A program made the position numbers and the translations under genes. The notes beneath the pieces are model-generated. The model had not been told where the DNA came from. It did not search any database and saw only the letters and a program-made list of their open reading frames with translations. Positions 1 through 7,612 of a DNA stretch of 17,505 bases are shown here, in pieces. Every line of letters starts with the position of its first letter. Position 1 is the stretch's first letter. Source of the DNA: JADYYB01 sp964402985 (GTDB taxonomy: Bacteria; Pseudomonadota; Alphaproteobacteria; Rhizobiales; Kaistiaceae); NCBI GenBank assembly GCA_964402985.1, contig CAYOET010000186.1, forward strand, positions 1 through 17,505, read 5' to 3'.

Positions 1-258
1 TTTGCGCTCGGCGCGCCGCCCACCGTCTGGCTCCTCGAGGTCTCGGTGATCCTGTCGGTGGCGGTCCATGTCGGCGACCTCTTCGAGTCCGCCGTGAAGC
101 GCTTCTTCGGGATCAAGGACACCGGCAAGCTCATCCCCGGCCATGGTGGGGTCATGGACCGCGTCGACGGGCTCCTTGTCGCCGGCACCGTGGCGGCGCT
201 GATCGGTCTCTTCCGCGGCGGGCCGTTCGGGATCGGCCAAGGCCTCCTCGGTTGGTGA
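1..258 (+). CDS. cdsA: Phosphatidate cytidylyltransferase, C-terminal part (5' truncated by window)
   Basis: Makes CDP-diacylglycerol from phosphatidate and CTP at the inner membrane, the branch point for all phospholipids. Only the last 85 codons are present; frame 1 is open from base 1. The family signature is complete: S-A-V-K-R, then K-D-T-G-K-L-I-P-G-H-G-G and D-R-V-D (about nt 88-171), which carries the acidic metal-binding residues. A hydrophobic segment (LLEVSVILSVAVHV) precedes it and another (GLLVAGTVAALIGLF) follows, as expected for the last membrane helices. The TGA stop (256-258) shares its A with the dxr ATG, so the two genes are probably translationally coupled. In related genomes uppS usually lies just upstream, outside this window. 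Confidence 0.96.
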   Translation, partial: FALGAPPTVWLLEVSVILSVAVHVGDLFESAVKRFFGIKDTGKLIPGHGGVMDRVDGLLVAGTVAALIGLFRGGPFGIGQGLLGW

Positions 259-1481
259 TGGTGCCTGGCGGCGAGCCGCTCGCGGCCGGCCGCGACGGCG
301 GGCCCGCCGGAGCCAGGCGGCGGATCACGCTCCTCGGCGCGACCGGGTCGATCGGCTCGAGCACGATCGACGTGGTGCGCCGGCGCCCGGCCGATTTCGT
401 GATCGAGACCGTGACCGCCAACCGCGACGGCAACCGTCTCGCAGCTCTCGCGCGCGAGGTCGGGGCGCGGCGCGCGGTGCTCGCCGATGCGGAAGGCTAC
501 GCTGAACTCAAGGCGGCGCTCTCCGGCAGCGGGATCGCGCCGAGCGCGGGAGCGGAGGCGCTGGCCGAGGCCGCGGCCGCCGATGCTGACCTCGTCGTCG
601 CGGCGATCGTCGGCGCCGCCGGACTGCGACCGACTCTGGCCGCGGTCGAGGCCGGGCGAACCGTCGCGCTCGCCAACAAGGAGTGCCTGGTGTGCGCGGG
701 ACCGCTGTTCTCGGCCGCCGTCAAGCGGGCCGGGGTCAAGGTGCTGCCGGTCGATTCCGAGCACAACGCGATCTTCCAGGTGCTGGAGCAGCGGAACGCG
801 GCCGCCGTCGAGCGGATCATCCTCACCGCGTCGGGCGGGCCGTTCCGAACCTGGAGTCTTGCCGCCATGGCGAACGCGACCGCGGCGGATGCCCTCAAGC
901 ACCCCAACTGGCGGATGGGCCAAAAGGTCACGATCGACTCGGCCACGCTCATGAACAAGGGGCTCGAAGTCATTGAAGCGCATCACCTCTTCGGCCTCGA
1001 GGCTAGCCGGATCGAGGTCCTGATCCATCCCCAATCGGCGGTGCACGGCGTCGTCGCCTACGCGGACGGTTCGATGCTGGCGCAGCTCGGTCCGCGCGAT
1101 ATGCGCGTGCCGATCGCCTATTGCCTGTCGTGGCCCGACCGGCGGGAGACGCGTCTGCCGCGCCTCGACCTCGCGGATCTGGCGAGCCTCACCTTCGAAC
1201 GGCCCGACCATGAGCGGTTCCCGGCGCTTGGTCGCGCCTACGCTGCCCTGGAAATGGGCAGCGCGGCCACCAATATGCTCAACGCCGCCAATGAGATCGC
1301 GGTGGCGGCCTTCCTCCGCGGCGAGATCCGCTTCCTGGCGATTGCAGAGCTTGCGGTTCGAATTCTCGACTATGCTACGAAGAACGGAATCGTCGGCGAG
1401 CCGGCCTCCATCGAGGAAGCGCTGACCATCGACGCGGACGGGCGCAGGATCGCGCGGGCGATGATCGAGGGACGGGGCTAG
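258..1481 (+). CDS. dxr: 1-deoxy-D-xylulose 5-phosphate reductoisomerase
   Basis: Rearranges and reduces DXP to 2-C-methyl-D-erythritol 4-phosphate with NADPH, the committed step of the MEP isoprenoid pathway, in the cytosol. 407 aa from ATG 258, slightly above the usual ~390-400 because of about 20 low-complexity residues before the Rossmann fold. Visible motifs: NADPH loop GATGSIG (27-33), metal ligands in VDSEHN (D166, E168), the substrate loop TASGGPF, and HPNWRMGQ followed by TIDSATLMNKGLE, which carries the conserved N-K-x-x-E active-site residues. IHPQSAVHG and the C-terminal helical domain follow. A TTG at 252 is in frame, but ATG 258 is preferred because it forms a TGATG junction with cdsA. 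No clear Shine-Dalgarno is visible, consistent with coupling. The function is secure; the exact start is less so. Confidence 0.97.
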   Translation: MVPGGEPLAAGRDGGPAGARRRITLLGATGSIGSSTIDVVRRRPADFVIETVTANRDGNRLAALAREVGARRAVLADAEGYAELKAALSGSGIAPSAGAEALAEAAAADADLVVAAIVGAAGLRPTLAAVEAGRTVALANKECLVCAGPLFSAAVKRAGVKVLPVDSEHNAIFQVLEQRNAAAVERIILTASGGPFRTWSLAAMANATAADALKHPNWRMGQKVTIDSATLMNKGLEVIEAHHLFGLEASRIEVLIHPQSAVHGVVAYADGSMLAQLGPRDMRVPIAYCLSWPDRRETRLPRLDLADLASLTFERPDHERFPALGRAYAALEMGSAATNMLNAANEIAVAAFLRGEIRFLAIAELAVRILDYATKNGIVGEPASIEEALTIDADGRRIARAMIEGRG

Positions 1482-1507
1482 CTCAGCCCCAGCACGAGAG
1501 GAAGCGA

Positions 1508-2659
1508 ATGCTCGAGTATTTTCAAAGCACCGGCTTCTTCCTGCCGTTCCTGCTCGTCCTGTCCGTGCTCGTCTTCGTCCATGAATTCGGCCACTTCATC
1601 GTCGCGCGCTGGTGCGGTGTCACGGTCAAGGCCTTCTCGGTCGGGTTCGGGCCGGAACTGATCGGCTTCACCGACCGCCGCGGGACGCGCTGGAAGCTCG
1701 CGGCCATTCCGCTCGGCGGCTATGTCCGCTTCCTCGGCGACGAGGACGAGTCGGTTGTCGGCGACGGCGCCGTCGCGCTGACCCCGCAAGAGCGGGAAGG
1801 GGCGTTCGCGAGCAAGAACGTCTACCAGCGGGCGGCCATCGTCGCGGCCGGGCCGATCGCCAATTTCCTCCTCGCCATCGTGATCTTCGCGGGCTTCGTG
1901 GCGATTTACGGCCTGAACGAGATCGAGGGGCCGATCACGCCGCGGATCAGCTCGATAGAGCCGAACACCCCCGCGGCCGAAGCCGGTCTTAAAGAGGGCG
2001 ATCTGATCGTTGTGGTGAATGGAACGCCGATCGCCGTCTTCTCCGAGTTGCAGGATATCGTTCGCCAGAGCGGCGGGATTCCGCTCACGCTCGGGGTCGA
2101 GCGGGAGGGACCGCCTGCCGAGACCCTCGACGTCGTGGTCACGCCGCGGCTCGTGCCGGTGGACGAACTCGGCATCGTCAAGCAGGTCCGACTCGGCATC
2201 CAGGCCGCGGGGACGCCCATCCATGTCGACTACTCGATCGCGGAAGGGGTGGCTTTCGGGGTCAGCCAGAGCTGGCAGATCGTCGACCTCACCTTCCGCT
2301 GGATCGGTGGGCTCTTCGCCGGCCGCGAATCGATCAGCCAGTTGAGCGGGCCGCTGGGAATCGCCCAGCTGACGGGCCAGGCGGCGCAGGACGGGCTGCC
2401 ACAATTGGTGTTCCTGGCCGGGTTTCTGTCGGTCAGCGTCGGCCTCTTCAACCTTTTCCCGATCCCGATCCTGGATGGCGGACGGCTCGTGTTCTACGCG
2501 ATCGAGGCTGTCCGCCGCCGCCCGCTCAGCGCCAAAACCCAGGATTTCAGCCTCCGTTTCGGTATTGTTCTCATCCTCCTGATCATGGTCGTCGCCTTCA
2601 CCAACGACGGGTCGCGGCTGGTCGAGTTCTTCCGCCGGATTGGCGGGGAACCGGGCTGA
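1508..2659 (+). CDS. rseP: RseP-type site-2 zinc metalloprotease (intramembrane)
   Basis: Intramembrane M50 protease; in characterised relatives it cuts anti-sigma factors and remnant signal peptides within the inner membrane. 383 aa, shorter than E. coli RseP (450 aa), with apparently one PDZ domain. Order: TM1 (~10-30) containing the HEFGH zinc motif at 25-29; a membrane-associated segment to AIPLGGYVRF; TM2 starting at AAGPIANF (~112-137); a PDZ-like domain (~138-225, with AAEAGLKEGD and VVVNG); then TM3 with NLFPIPILDGG, in which the third zinc ligand region LDG is at 322-324; and a terminal TM helix. ATG 1508 has GAGAGGAA about 4-10 nt upstream, a good ribosome binding site. It sits 26 nt after dxr, between dxr and bamA as in many Proteobacteria, which suggests envelope-stress coupling. 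Its substrate here cannot be read from sequence. Confidence 0.96.
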   Translation: MLEYFQSTGFFLPFLLVLSVLVFVHEFGHFIVARWCGVTVKAFSVGFGPELIGFTDRRGTRWKLAAIPLGGYVRFLGDEDESVVGDGAVALTPQEREGAFASKNVYQRAAIVAAGPIANFLLAIVIFAGFVAIYGLNEIEGPITPRISSIEPNTPAAEAGLKEGDLIVVVNGTPIAVFSELQDIVRQSGGIPLTLGVEREGPPAETLDVVVTPRLVPVDELGIVKQVRLGIQAAGTPIHVDYSIAEGVAFGVSQSWQIVDLTFRWIGGLFAGRESISQLSGPLGIAQLTGQAAQDGLPQLVFLAGFLSVSVGLFNLFPIPILDGGRLVFYAIEAVRRRPLSAKTQDFSLRFGIVLILLIMVVAFTNDGSRLVEFFRRIGGEPG

Positions 2660-2717
2660 TTAATTCCGTGGCAGTATGGCAACGGCAGTCCTCAAACGGT
2701 GAAGTTTGCGGGGAGCC

Positions 2718-2747
2718 TTGCTTGCAGCGGGGGGGAATCCCTGTAAA
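2718..2747 (+). promoter_or_regulatory. Candidate promoter for bamA
   Basis: The 141-nt gap between rseP and bamA is the only sizeable break in the first part of the cluster. TTGCTT (2718-2723) and TGTAAA (2742-2747) are separated by 18 nt and resemble a weak sigma-70 promoter. A start near 2754 would give a leader of about 47 nt holding a short hairpin (CGGAC-TGA-GTCCG, 2770-2782) and the purine-rich ribosome binding site. Pattern match only. Confidence 0.35.
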
Positions 2748-2774
2748 ACCGGACGCATAGGGGCCTTCGGACTG

Positions 2775-2859
2775 AGTCCGATCGATTCTTTGGGGGAAGC
2801 GTGAATTTCATACGAGGGCGTATCCACCCCATGACTTCAGTCCGATCGATGGTTTGGGG
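2775..2859 (+). repeat. Imperfect 21-bp direct repeat flanking the bamA start codon
   Basis: Copy 1 is 2775-2795 and copy 2 is 2839-2859. Both read AGTCCGATCGAT, two variable bases (TC or GG), then TTTGGGG, so 19 of 21 positions match at a 64-nt offset. Copy 1 contains the start of the bamA ribosome binding region; copy 2 lies within the signal-peptide codons. Each copy is preceded by a small inverted repeat (GGAC-TGA-GTCC; GACT-TC-AGTC). The role is unknown. Confidence 0.7.
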
Positions 2860-5161
2860 CGCGACGCTCGCGGTCGCCCTTTTCCTGGCCGCGCCGTTTA
2901 TCGGCAATGTGCCTCTCGTCGGCGTTGACCAGGCCCAGGCGGCCACGGCCAGCGCGATCAATGTCAGCGGCAACCGCCGGATCGATTCCGAGACGATCCG
3001 CAGCTACATGACCTTCCGAACCGGCCAGACCTTCTTCGAGGCCGATCTCAACGCCTCCGCCATCGCCCTCTACGGCACCGGCCTCTTCCGCCAGGTGTCG
3101 GTCGATTCGTCGGGCAGCGTGGTCGTCGTCGTGGTCACCGAGAACCCGGTGGTCAACAGCGTCACCTTCATTGGCAACGACAGGGTGAAGAGCGACGACC
3201 TCCTCGAACTCGTCGAGACCAAGGCGCGCGGCATCCTCAGCGAGCCGCGGCTCCAGAACGACCTCGAGCGCATCCGCAGCGCCATGCGCGCGGCCAACCG
3301 CGCGGGCGGCAGCGTGACGGTCGCCGTCACCGACCTGCCCGACAACCGCGTGGACGTCGCCTTTGCCCTCAATGAGGGCGAGCGCACCGGCATCGCCAAC
3401 ATCACATTCGAGGGCAACGAGGCGTTTGCCGACTCGCGCCTCGGCCGCGTGATCCAGACTCGCGAGACCAACTGGCTGAGCTGGCTCACCAAGCGCGATG
3501 CCTACGATCAGACCCGTCTCGACGCCGACCAGGAACTCCTCCGCCGGTTTTATCTGACCAACGGCTACGCGGACTTCCGCATTCTCGGCGTGACCACCGA
3601 TTTCGACGAAGCGACCGGGGAATACGCGGTCACGTTCACCGTCGACGAGGGCCCGCTTTACCACTACGGCGAGATCGCCTTCGACTCGACCATCCCGGGG
3701 CTTGATACGGGCCGGCTGAACAGCGCGCTCGAAGTCCATGCCGGCCGCGTGTTCGATGCTTCCGAGGTCGAGCGCACGCTCGAGAACGTTACGGTCATCC
3801 TCGCTGAACTCGGCTATCCGTTCGCCCAGGTCCGTCCGCGCGGCGACCGCGACTATGCCAACAACACGATCCGCCTGACCCTTCTCATCGACGAGGGCCC
3901 GCGCCTCTACGTCGAGCGCATCGACATCGTCGGCAACCAGAAGACCCGCGACTACGTCATCCGCCGCGAGTTCATGTTCGCCGAAGGCGACGCCTTCAAC
4001 CGCGTCCTCGTAGGCAAGGTCGAGCGGCGTCTGCGCGAACTTCAGCTCTTCAAGAGCATCGACATCGCCGCCCAGCCGGGGAGCGCGCCGGATCGCGTGG
4101 TCCTGGTGGTCGAGGTCGTCGAAGAAGCGACGGGCGAGTTCTCGGCGAGCGGCGGCTGGTCGTCGGCCTCGGGCTTCATCGCCGAAATCTCGATCAGCGA
4201 GCGCAACTTCCTCGGCCGCGGCCAGTACGTGAAGTTCTCCTACGGCATCGGCGAGGACTCGACGAACTACGAAGTCTCGTTCACCGAGCCGTACTTCCTC
4301 GGCCGGCGCATGCCGTTCGGCTTCGACGTCTATTCCCGTGAACGTGAGCTCAACGACCTGCGTCCGTTCGACCAAGCCCTGATCGGCGGCGGGGTGCGTC
4401 TCGGCCTGGCGATCAGCGAAGCGATCGATTTCCAGGTCAACTACAAATACGTCGACAGCACGATCTCGAACTCGACTGATCCGGTGCTCTTCCCGAACGG
4501 CGAGCTGGCGACGTCGTCGCTCGGCTACGTGGCCACGGTGTCGACCCTCGACAGCACTCAGGATCCGCACGAGGGCTTCTTCCTGCGCATCACGCAGGAC
4601 TACGCCGGCGTCGGCGGGGATCAGACGTTCCTGCGCAGCGTGGGCGACGCCCGCGTCTACCACGAGCTCATTCCGAACTCAGACGTGATCGGCTTCCTCC
4701 GTATCCAGGGCGGTATGATCGACGGCCTCGGCGATCCGGTCGCGCTCGGCGAGAACTTCTATCGCGGCGGCGAGACGATCCGTGGCTTCGCGCCCTCGGG
4801 TATCGGACCACGCGTGACAGCGCATGCCGACCCGAGCCTCATCGGAACGCCGGTCGGTGGGCAGACCTTCATCGCCGCCACCGCGGAGATCCAGTTCCCG
4901 CTGCCATTCGTTCCGGAGGACTTCGGGCTCCGTGGCGCGGTGTTTGCCGATGCCGGCACTCTCTACGGTTTCGACGCGCCGGCCGGTCTCCCGGGCACGA
5001 CGACGATCTCGGACAGCGACTCGTGGCGCACCTCGGTGGGTGGCTCGATCCTGTGGGCGTCGCCCTTCGGGCTCCTTCGGCTTGACGTCGCGCAAGCGCT
5101 GGACAAGGAAACTTTCGACGAAACGCAGCTCATCCGCTTCGGCATCGGGTCGCAGTTCTAA
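2801..5161 (+). CDS. bamA: Outer membrane protein assembly factor BamA (Omp85)
   Basis: Central subunit of the BAM complex; folds beta-barrel proteins into the outer membrane. 786 aa, a normal length. A long signal peptide with hydrophobic core ~19-40 probably ends at A-Q-A (45-47). Five POTRA-like repeats follow in the periplasm (~53-445; the last starts near V371 with VERIDIVGNQKTRDYV). The C-terminal half is a barrel rich in alternating aromatic residues, with the conserved R-G-F lid motif at 661-663 (RGGETIRGF) and a terminal phenylalanine (FGIGSQF), as expected for a barrel beta-signal. GTG 2801 is chosen because GGGGGAAG lies directly upstream. ATG 2831, in frame, is the alternative; it would shorten the signal peptide by 10 residues and has only a distant GAGGG. 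A strong hairpin follows the stop. No skp/ompH gene lies downstream before lpxD. Confidence 0.97.
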   Translation: MNFIRGRIHPMTSVRSMVWGATLAVALFLAAPFIGNVPLVGVDQAQAATASAINVSGNRRIDSETIRSYMTFRTGQTFFEADLNASAIALYGTGLFRQVSVDSSGSVVVVVVTENPVVNSVTFIGNDRVKSDDLLELVETKARGILSEPRLQNDLERIRSAMRAANRAGGSVTVAVTDLPDNRVDVAFALNEGERTGIANITFEGNEAFADSRLGRVIQTRETNWLSWLTKRDAYDQTRLDADQELLRRFYLTNGYADFRILGVTTDFDEATGEYAVTFTVDEGPLYHYGEIAFDSTIPGLDTGRLNSALEVHAGRVFDASEVERTLENVTVILAELGYPFAQVRPRGDRDYANNTIRLTLLIDEGPRLYVERIDIVGNQKTRDYVIRREFMFAEGDAFNRVLVGKVERRLRELQLFKSIDIAAQPGSAPDRVVLVVEVVEEATGEFSASGGWSSASGFIAEISISERNFLGRGQYVKFSYGIGEDSTNYEVSFTEPYFLGRRMPFGFDVYSRERELNDLRPFDQALIGGGVRLGLAISEAIDFQVNYKYVDSTISNSTDPVLFPNGELATSSLGYVATVSTLDSTQDPHEGFFLRITQDYAGVGGDQTFLRSVGDARVYHELIPNSDVIGFLRIQGGMIDGLGDPVALGENFYRGGETIRGFAPSGIGPRVTAHADPSLIGTPVGGQTFIAATAEIQFPLPFVPEDFGLRGAVFADAGTLYGFDAPAGLPGTTTISDSDSWRTSVGGSILWASPFGLLRLDVAQALDKETFDETQLIRFGIGSQF

Positions 5162-5187
5162 GCCCCCGCCACAGCGATCGAGTTGAG

Positions 5188-5211
5188 GGGCCGCCGAGCG
5201 ATCGGCGGCCC
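5188..5211 (+). terminator. Strong hairpin between bamA and lpxD, probable (partial) terminator
   Basis: GGGCCGCCGA (5188-5197) pairs perfectly with TCGGCGGCCC (5202-5211) around a GCGA loop, a stable GNRA tetraloop. The following GAGCCTTTCCC has only a short T run, so termination may be incomplete and allow read-through into lpxD. It lies 26 nt after the bamA stop and 20 nt before the lpxD ATG. Confidence 0.65.
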
Positions 5212-5231
5212 GAGCCTTTCCCGGACACAGC

Positions 5232-6299
5232 ATGCCCGAGCCAGAGTTTTACAAGACTCCGACGCCGCTCACCTTGGGCGAGGTGGCGGCGCTGACCGGG
5301 GCGAAGCTCGGCGCAGGTGCCGACCCGTCGGTCAGCATCAACGGTGCTGCGCCTCTCGAGGCGGCCGGGCCGGGCGACCTCACCTTCATCACCGGGCCGA
5401 AATACATGAAGGAACTCGCCGCGACGCGGGCCGCCGCGTGCTTCTGCACGACACGCGCGCTCGGCGGCGTTCCGGAGGGCGTCGCCGCCCTCGAGACCGC
5501 GGAGCCGCAGCGCGCTTTTGCCCTGGCGCTCGGCAAGCTCTATCCGACCGCGGCCCTTCCCTCGCCGCTCGGCGGGGAAACCGGCATCTCTGCCGGCGCC
5601 CACATCCATCCCGCGGCGCGGCTCGAGGCGGGCGTCACAGTCGAGGTCGGCGCCGTGATCGGGCCGGACGCGGAGATCGGGCGGGATACGTTGATCGGTC
5701 CGCACGCGGTCATCGGGCCGTCGGTACGGATCGGCCGGAATTGCCAGATCGGCGCGGGCGCGACGGTCGCGTATGCGCTGATCGGCAATCGCGTGGTGAT
5801 CCAGACCGGCGTACGCATCGGGCAGGACGGGTTCGGGTTCGTGCCGGGCCGTCGCGGCCATGCAAAAGTCCCGCAGATCGGCCGCGTGATCATCCAGGAT
5901 GACGTCGAGATCGGCGCCAACACGGCCGTGGATCGGGGGTCGCTCCTCGACACGGTCATCGGGGAGGGGACCAAGATCGACAATCTGGTCCAGGTGGCTC
6001 ACAACGTGGTCATCGGGCGGCATTGCCTGATCGCCGGCCAGGCCGGGATCGCCGGCAGCACCCGGGTTGGGGATTTCGTGCTAATCGGGGGAAAGGCGGG
6101 GCTTAGGGATCATGTCGTGGTAGGAGATGGCGCCCAGATCGCAGCGGGTTCCGCGGTGATGGACGATGTACCGGCGGGCGGGCGCTGGTACGGCGCTCCG
6201 GCCCGGCCGCTCCGTGAATGGGCACGCAGCCAGGGGACCCTCAAGCGCCTCGCCGCTCAGCAGCGCTTCTCGATTCCGGACGACGAAGGGCAGCCATGA
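5232..6299 (+). CDS. lpxD: UDP-3-O-acylglucosamine N-acyltransferase
   Basis: Third step of lipid A synthesis: transfers a 3-hydroxyacyl chain from ACP to the 2-amino group of UDP-3-O-acylglucosamine, in the cytosol. 355 aa, a usual length. An N-terminal uridine-binding domain (~1-110, including GDLTFITGPKYM) is followed by a left-handed beta-helix made of hexapeptide repeats ([LIV]-G-x4) from ~115 to ~310 and a C-terminal helix (LREWARSQGTLKRL). The catalytic histidine is H257 in QVAHNVVIG. QDGFGFVP, typical of LpxD and absent from LpxA, separates the two. The start at ATG 5232 has only a weak GGA upstream. The TGA stop overlaps the fabZ start as ATGA (6296-6299), indicating coupling. Confidence 0.97.
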   Translation: MPEPEFYKTPTPLTLGEVAALTGAKLGAGADPSVSINGAAPLEAAGPGDLTFITGPKYMKELAATRAAACFCTTRALGGVPEGVAALETAEPQRAFALALGKLYPTAALPSPLGGETGISAGAHIHPAARLEAGVTVEVGAVIGPDAEIGRDTLIGPHAVIGPSVRIGRNCQIGAGATVAYALIGNRVVIQTGVRIGQDGFGFVPGRRGHAKVPQIGRVIIQDDVEIGANTAVDRGSLLDTVIGEGTKIDNLVQVAHNVVIGRHCLIAGQAGIAGSTRVGDFVLIGGKAGLRDHVVVGDGAQIAAGSAVMDDVPAGGRWYGAPARPLREWARSQGTLKRLAAQQRFSIPDDEGQP

Positions 6300-6793
6300 A
6301 CGACCAGAGCCCGACCAAGCCACCTATTGCGCCCGCGGCCGAAGGGGAGACCCTCGGCACGATGGATATTCTCGGCCTTCTCCAGCGCCTGCCGCACCGC
6401 TATCCGTTCCTGATGGTCGACAAGGTCATCGGCATCAAGCCCGACGAGTTCGGGATCGGGATCAAGAACGTCACCTACAACGAGCCCCAGTTCATGGGGC
6501 ATTTCCCGAACATCCCGATCTTCCCGGGCGTGCTGATCGTCGAGGGCATGGCGCAGACCGCCGCGGCGATCTACCTCTCGGCGCAGACCGACCTCACGAC
6601 GGCGCCGCTCGTCTATTTCATGTCGATCGACCGGGTGAAGTTCAGAAAGACGGTTCACCCCGGCGACACGCTCGAGTACCACATGCAGAAGCTGAGACGG
6701 CGGAGCGACGTGTGGCGCTTTGGCGGCGTCTCGAAGGTCAGTGGCGTGGTCGTGGCCGAGGCCGAGATCACCGCGATGGTCGTCCGGAAGTAA
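6296..6793 (+). CDS. fabZ: 3-hydroxyacyl-ACP dehydratase FabZ
   Basis: Dehydrates 3-hydroxyacyl-ACP to trans-2-enoyl-ACP in fatty-acid elongation. It draws on the same 3-hydroxyacyl-ACP pool as LpxA and LpxD, which makes its place between them a likely balance point between phospholipid and lipid A. 165 aa from ATG 6296; the hot-dog fold starts near residue 23 (MDILGLLQRLPHRYPFLMVD), after a Pro/Ala-rich extension not seen in the shortest family members. Catalytic residues are visible: H69 in GHFP and E83 in VEGMAQ, inside the family motif FPNIPIFPG. ATG 6296 overlaps the lpxD stop (ATGA). An upstream in-frame start at 6218 would lie inside lpxD and is rejected. Confidence 0.97.
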   Translation: MNDQSPTKPPIAPAAEGETLGTMDILGLLQRLPHRYPFLMVDKVIGIKPDEFGIGIKNVTYNEPQFMGHFPNIPIFPGVLIVEGMAQTAAAIYLSAQTDLTTAPLVYFMSIDRVKFRKTVHPGDTLEYHMQKLRRRSDVWRFGGVSKVSGVVVAEAEITAMVVRK

Positions 6794-6801
6794 TCTCCCC
6801 A

Positions 6802-7602
6802 GTGGCTGACATTCATCCGAGTTCGATCGTCGACGCGAAGGCGCGCCTCGGCGAAGGCGTCAAGGTCGGCCCGTTCACCATTGTCGGTCCCGACGTCGTG
6901 CTCGGCGACAACGTCACGGTGTTCAGCCACTCGATCATCACCGGCCGAACCGAGATCGGGGCGGGCAGCAAGATTTACCCGTTCGTCAATATCGGCGGCG
7001 AGCCGCAGGACGTCACCTACAAGGACGAACCGACCGGGGTGAGAATCGGCGAGCGCTGCACGATCCGCGAGAACGTCACCATCCATCGCGGCACGATGCG
7101 CGGGCACAAGATCACGACCGTGGGCAACAATTGCCTGATCATGGTCGGCTCGCACATCGCCCATGACTGCGTGCTGGGCAACAATGTGACGATGGTCAAC
7201 GGCGCGACGATCGGCGGGCATGTCCAGGTCGGCGACTATGCGATCCTCGGCGGCCTGTCGGGGGTGCAGCAGCGCCTTCGCATCGGAGCGCACGCCTTCG
7301 TCGGCGGGCATAGCGGCATCGGCGGGGACCTCATCCCGTTCGGCATCGGGGTCGGACGCGGGGCGCGGCTCGGTGGGCTCAACCTCGTCGGTCTCAAGCG
7401 CCGCGGGTTCACCCGCGAGGCGATCCATGCGCTGCGCAACGCCTACAAAGAGATCTTCTTCGGCGAGGGGACGCTCGGCGAGCGCCTGTCGGCCGCGGCC
7501 GAGAAGCACGCGGGCATTCCCGAAGTGATGAGCGTGGTGCAGTTCATCCGCGAGGCCGAGGGCGGACCGATCTGCGTTCCGCGCGAGGAAACCGAGGACT
7601 AG
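6802..7602 (+). CDS. lpxA: Acyl-ACP:UDP-N-acetylglucosamine O-acyltransferase
   Basis: First step of lipid A synthesis: transfers a 3-hydroxyacyl chain to the 3-OH of UDP-GlcNAc. 266 aa, a normal length. A left-handed beta-helix of hexapeptide repeats spans ~1-190, then a helical C-terminal domain (GLKRRGFTREAIHALRNAYK). The catalytic histidine is H121 and a second conserved one is H118 in SHIAHDC. VNIGGEPQD with DEPTGVRIG, and the GLKRRGF signature, identify LpxA rather than LpxD. The start is GTG 6802, 8 nt after the fabZ stop; GGAAG at 6786-6790 is a poorly spaced ribosome binding site. The reading frame stays open far upstream across fabZ, but only 6802 gives the expected N-terminus (ADIHPSSIVD). 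Confidence 0.97.
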   Translation: MADIHPSSIVDAKARLGEGVKVGPFTIVGPDVVLGDNVTVFSHSIITGRTEIGAGSKIYPFVNIGGEPQDVTYKDEPTGVRIGERCTIRENVTIHRGTMRGHKITTVGNNCLIMVGSHIAHDCVLGNNVTMVNGATIGGHVQVGDYAILGGLSGVQQRLRIGAHAFVGGHSGIGGDLIPFGIGVGRGARLGGLNLVGLKRRGFTREAIHALRNAYKEIFFGEGTLGERLSAAAEKHAGIPEVMSVVQFIREAEGGPICVPREETED

Positions 7603-7612
7603 GATCGCCGAA

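Noticed and set aside
2837..4663. 608-codon open frame on the minus strand inside bamA
   Set aside because: It is antisense to a fully recognisable BamA. Its composition is rich in Asp/Ala/Val/Glu/Arg, as expected from reading GC-rich codons backwards, and it has no recognisable motif.
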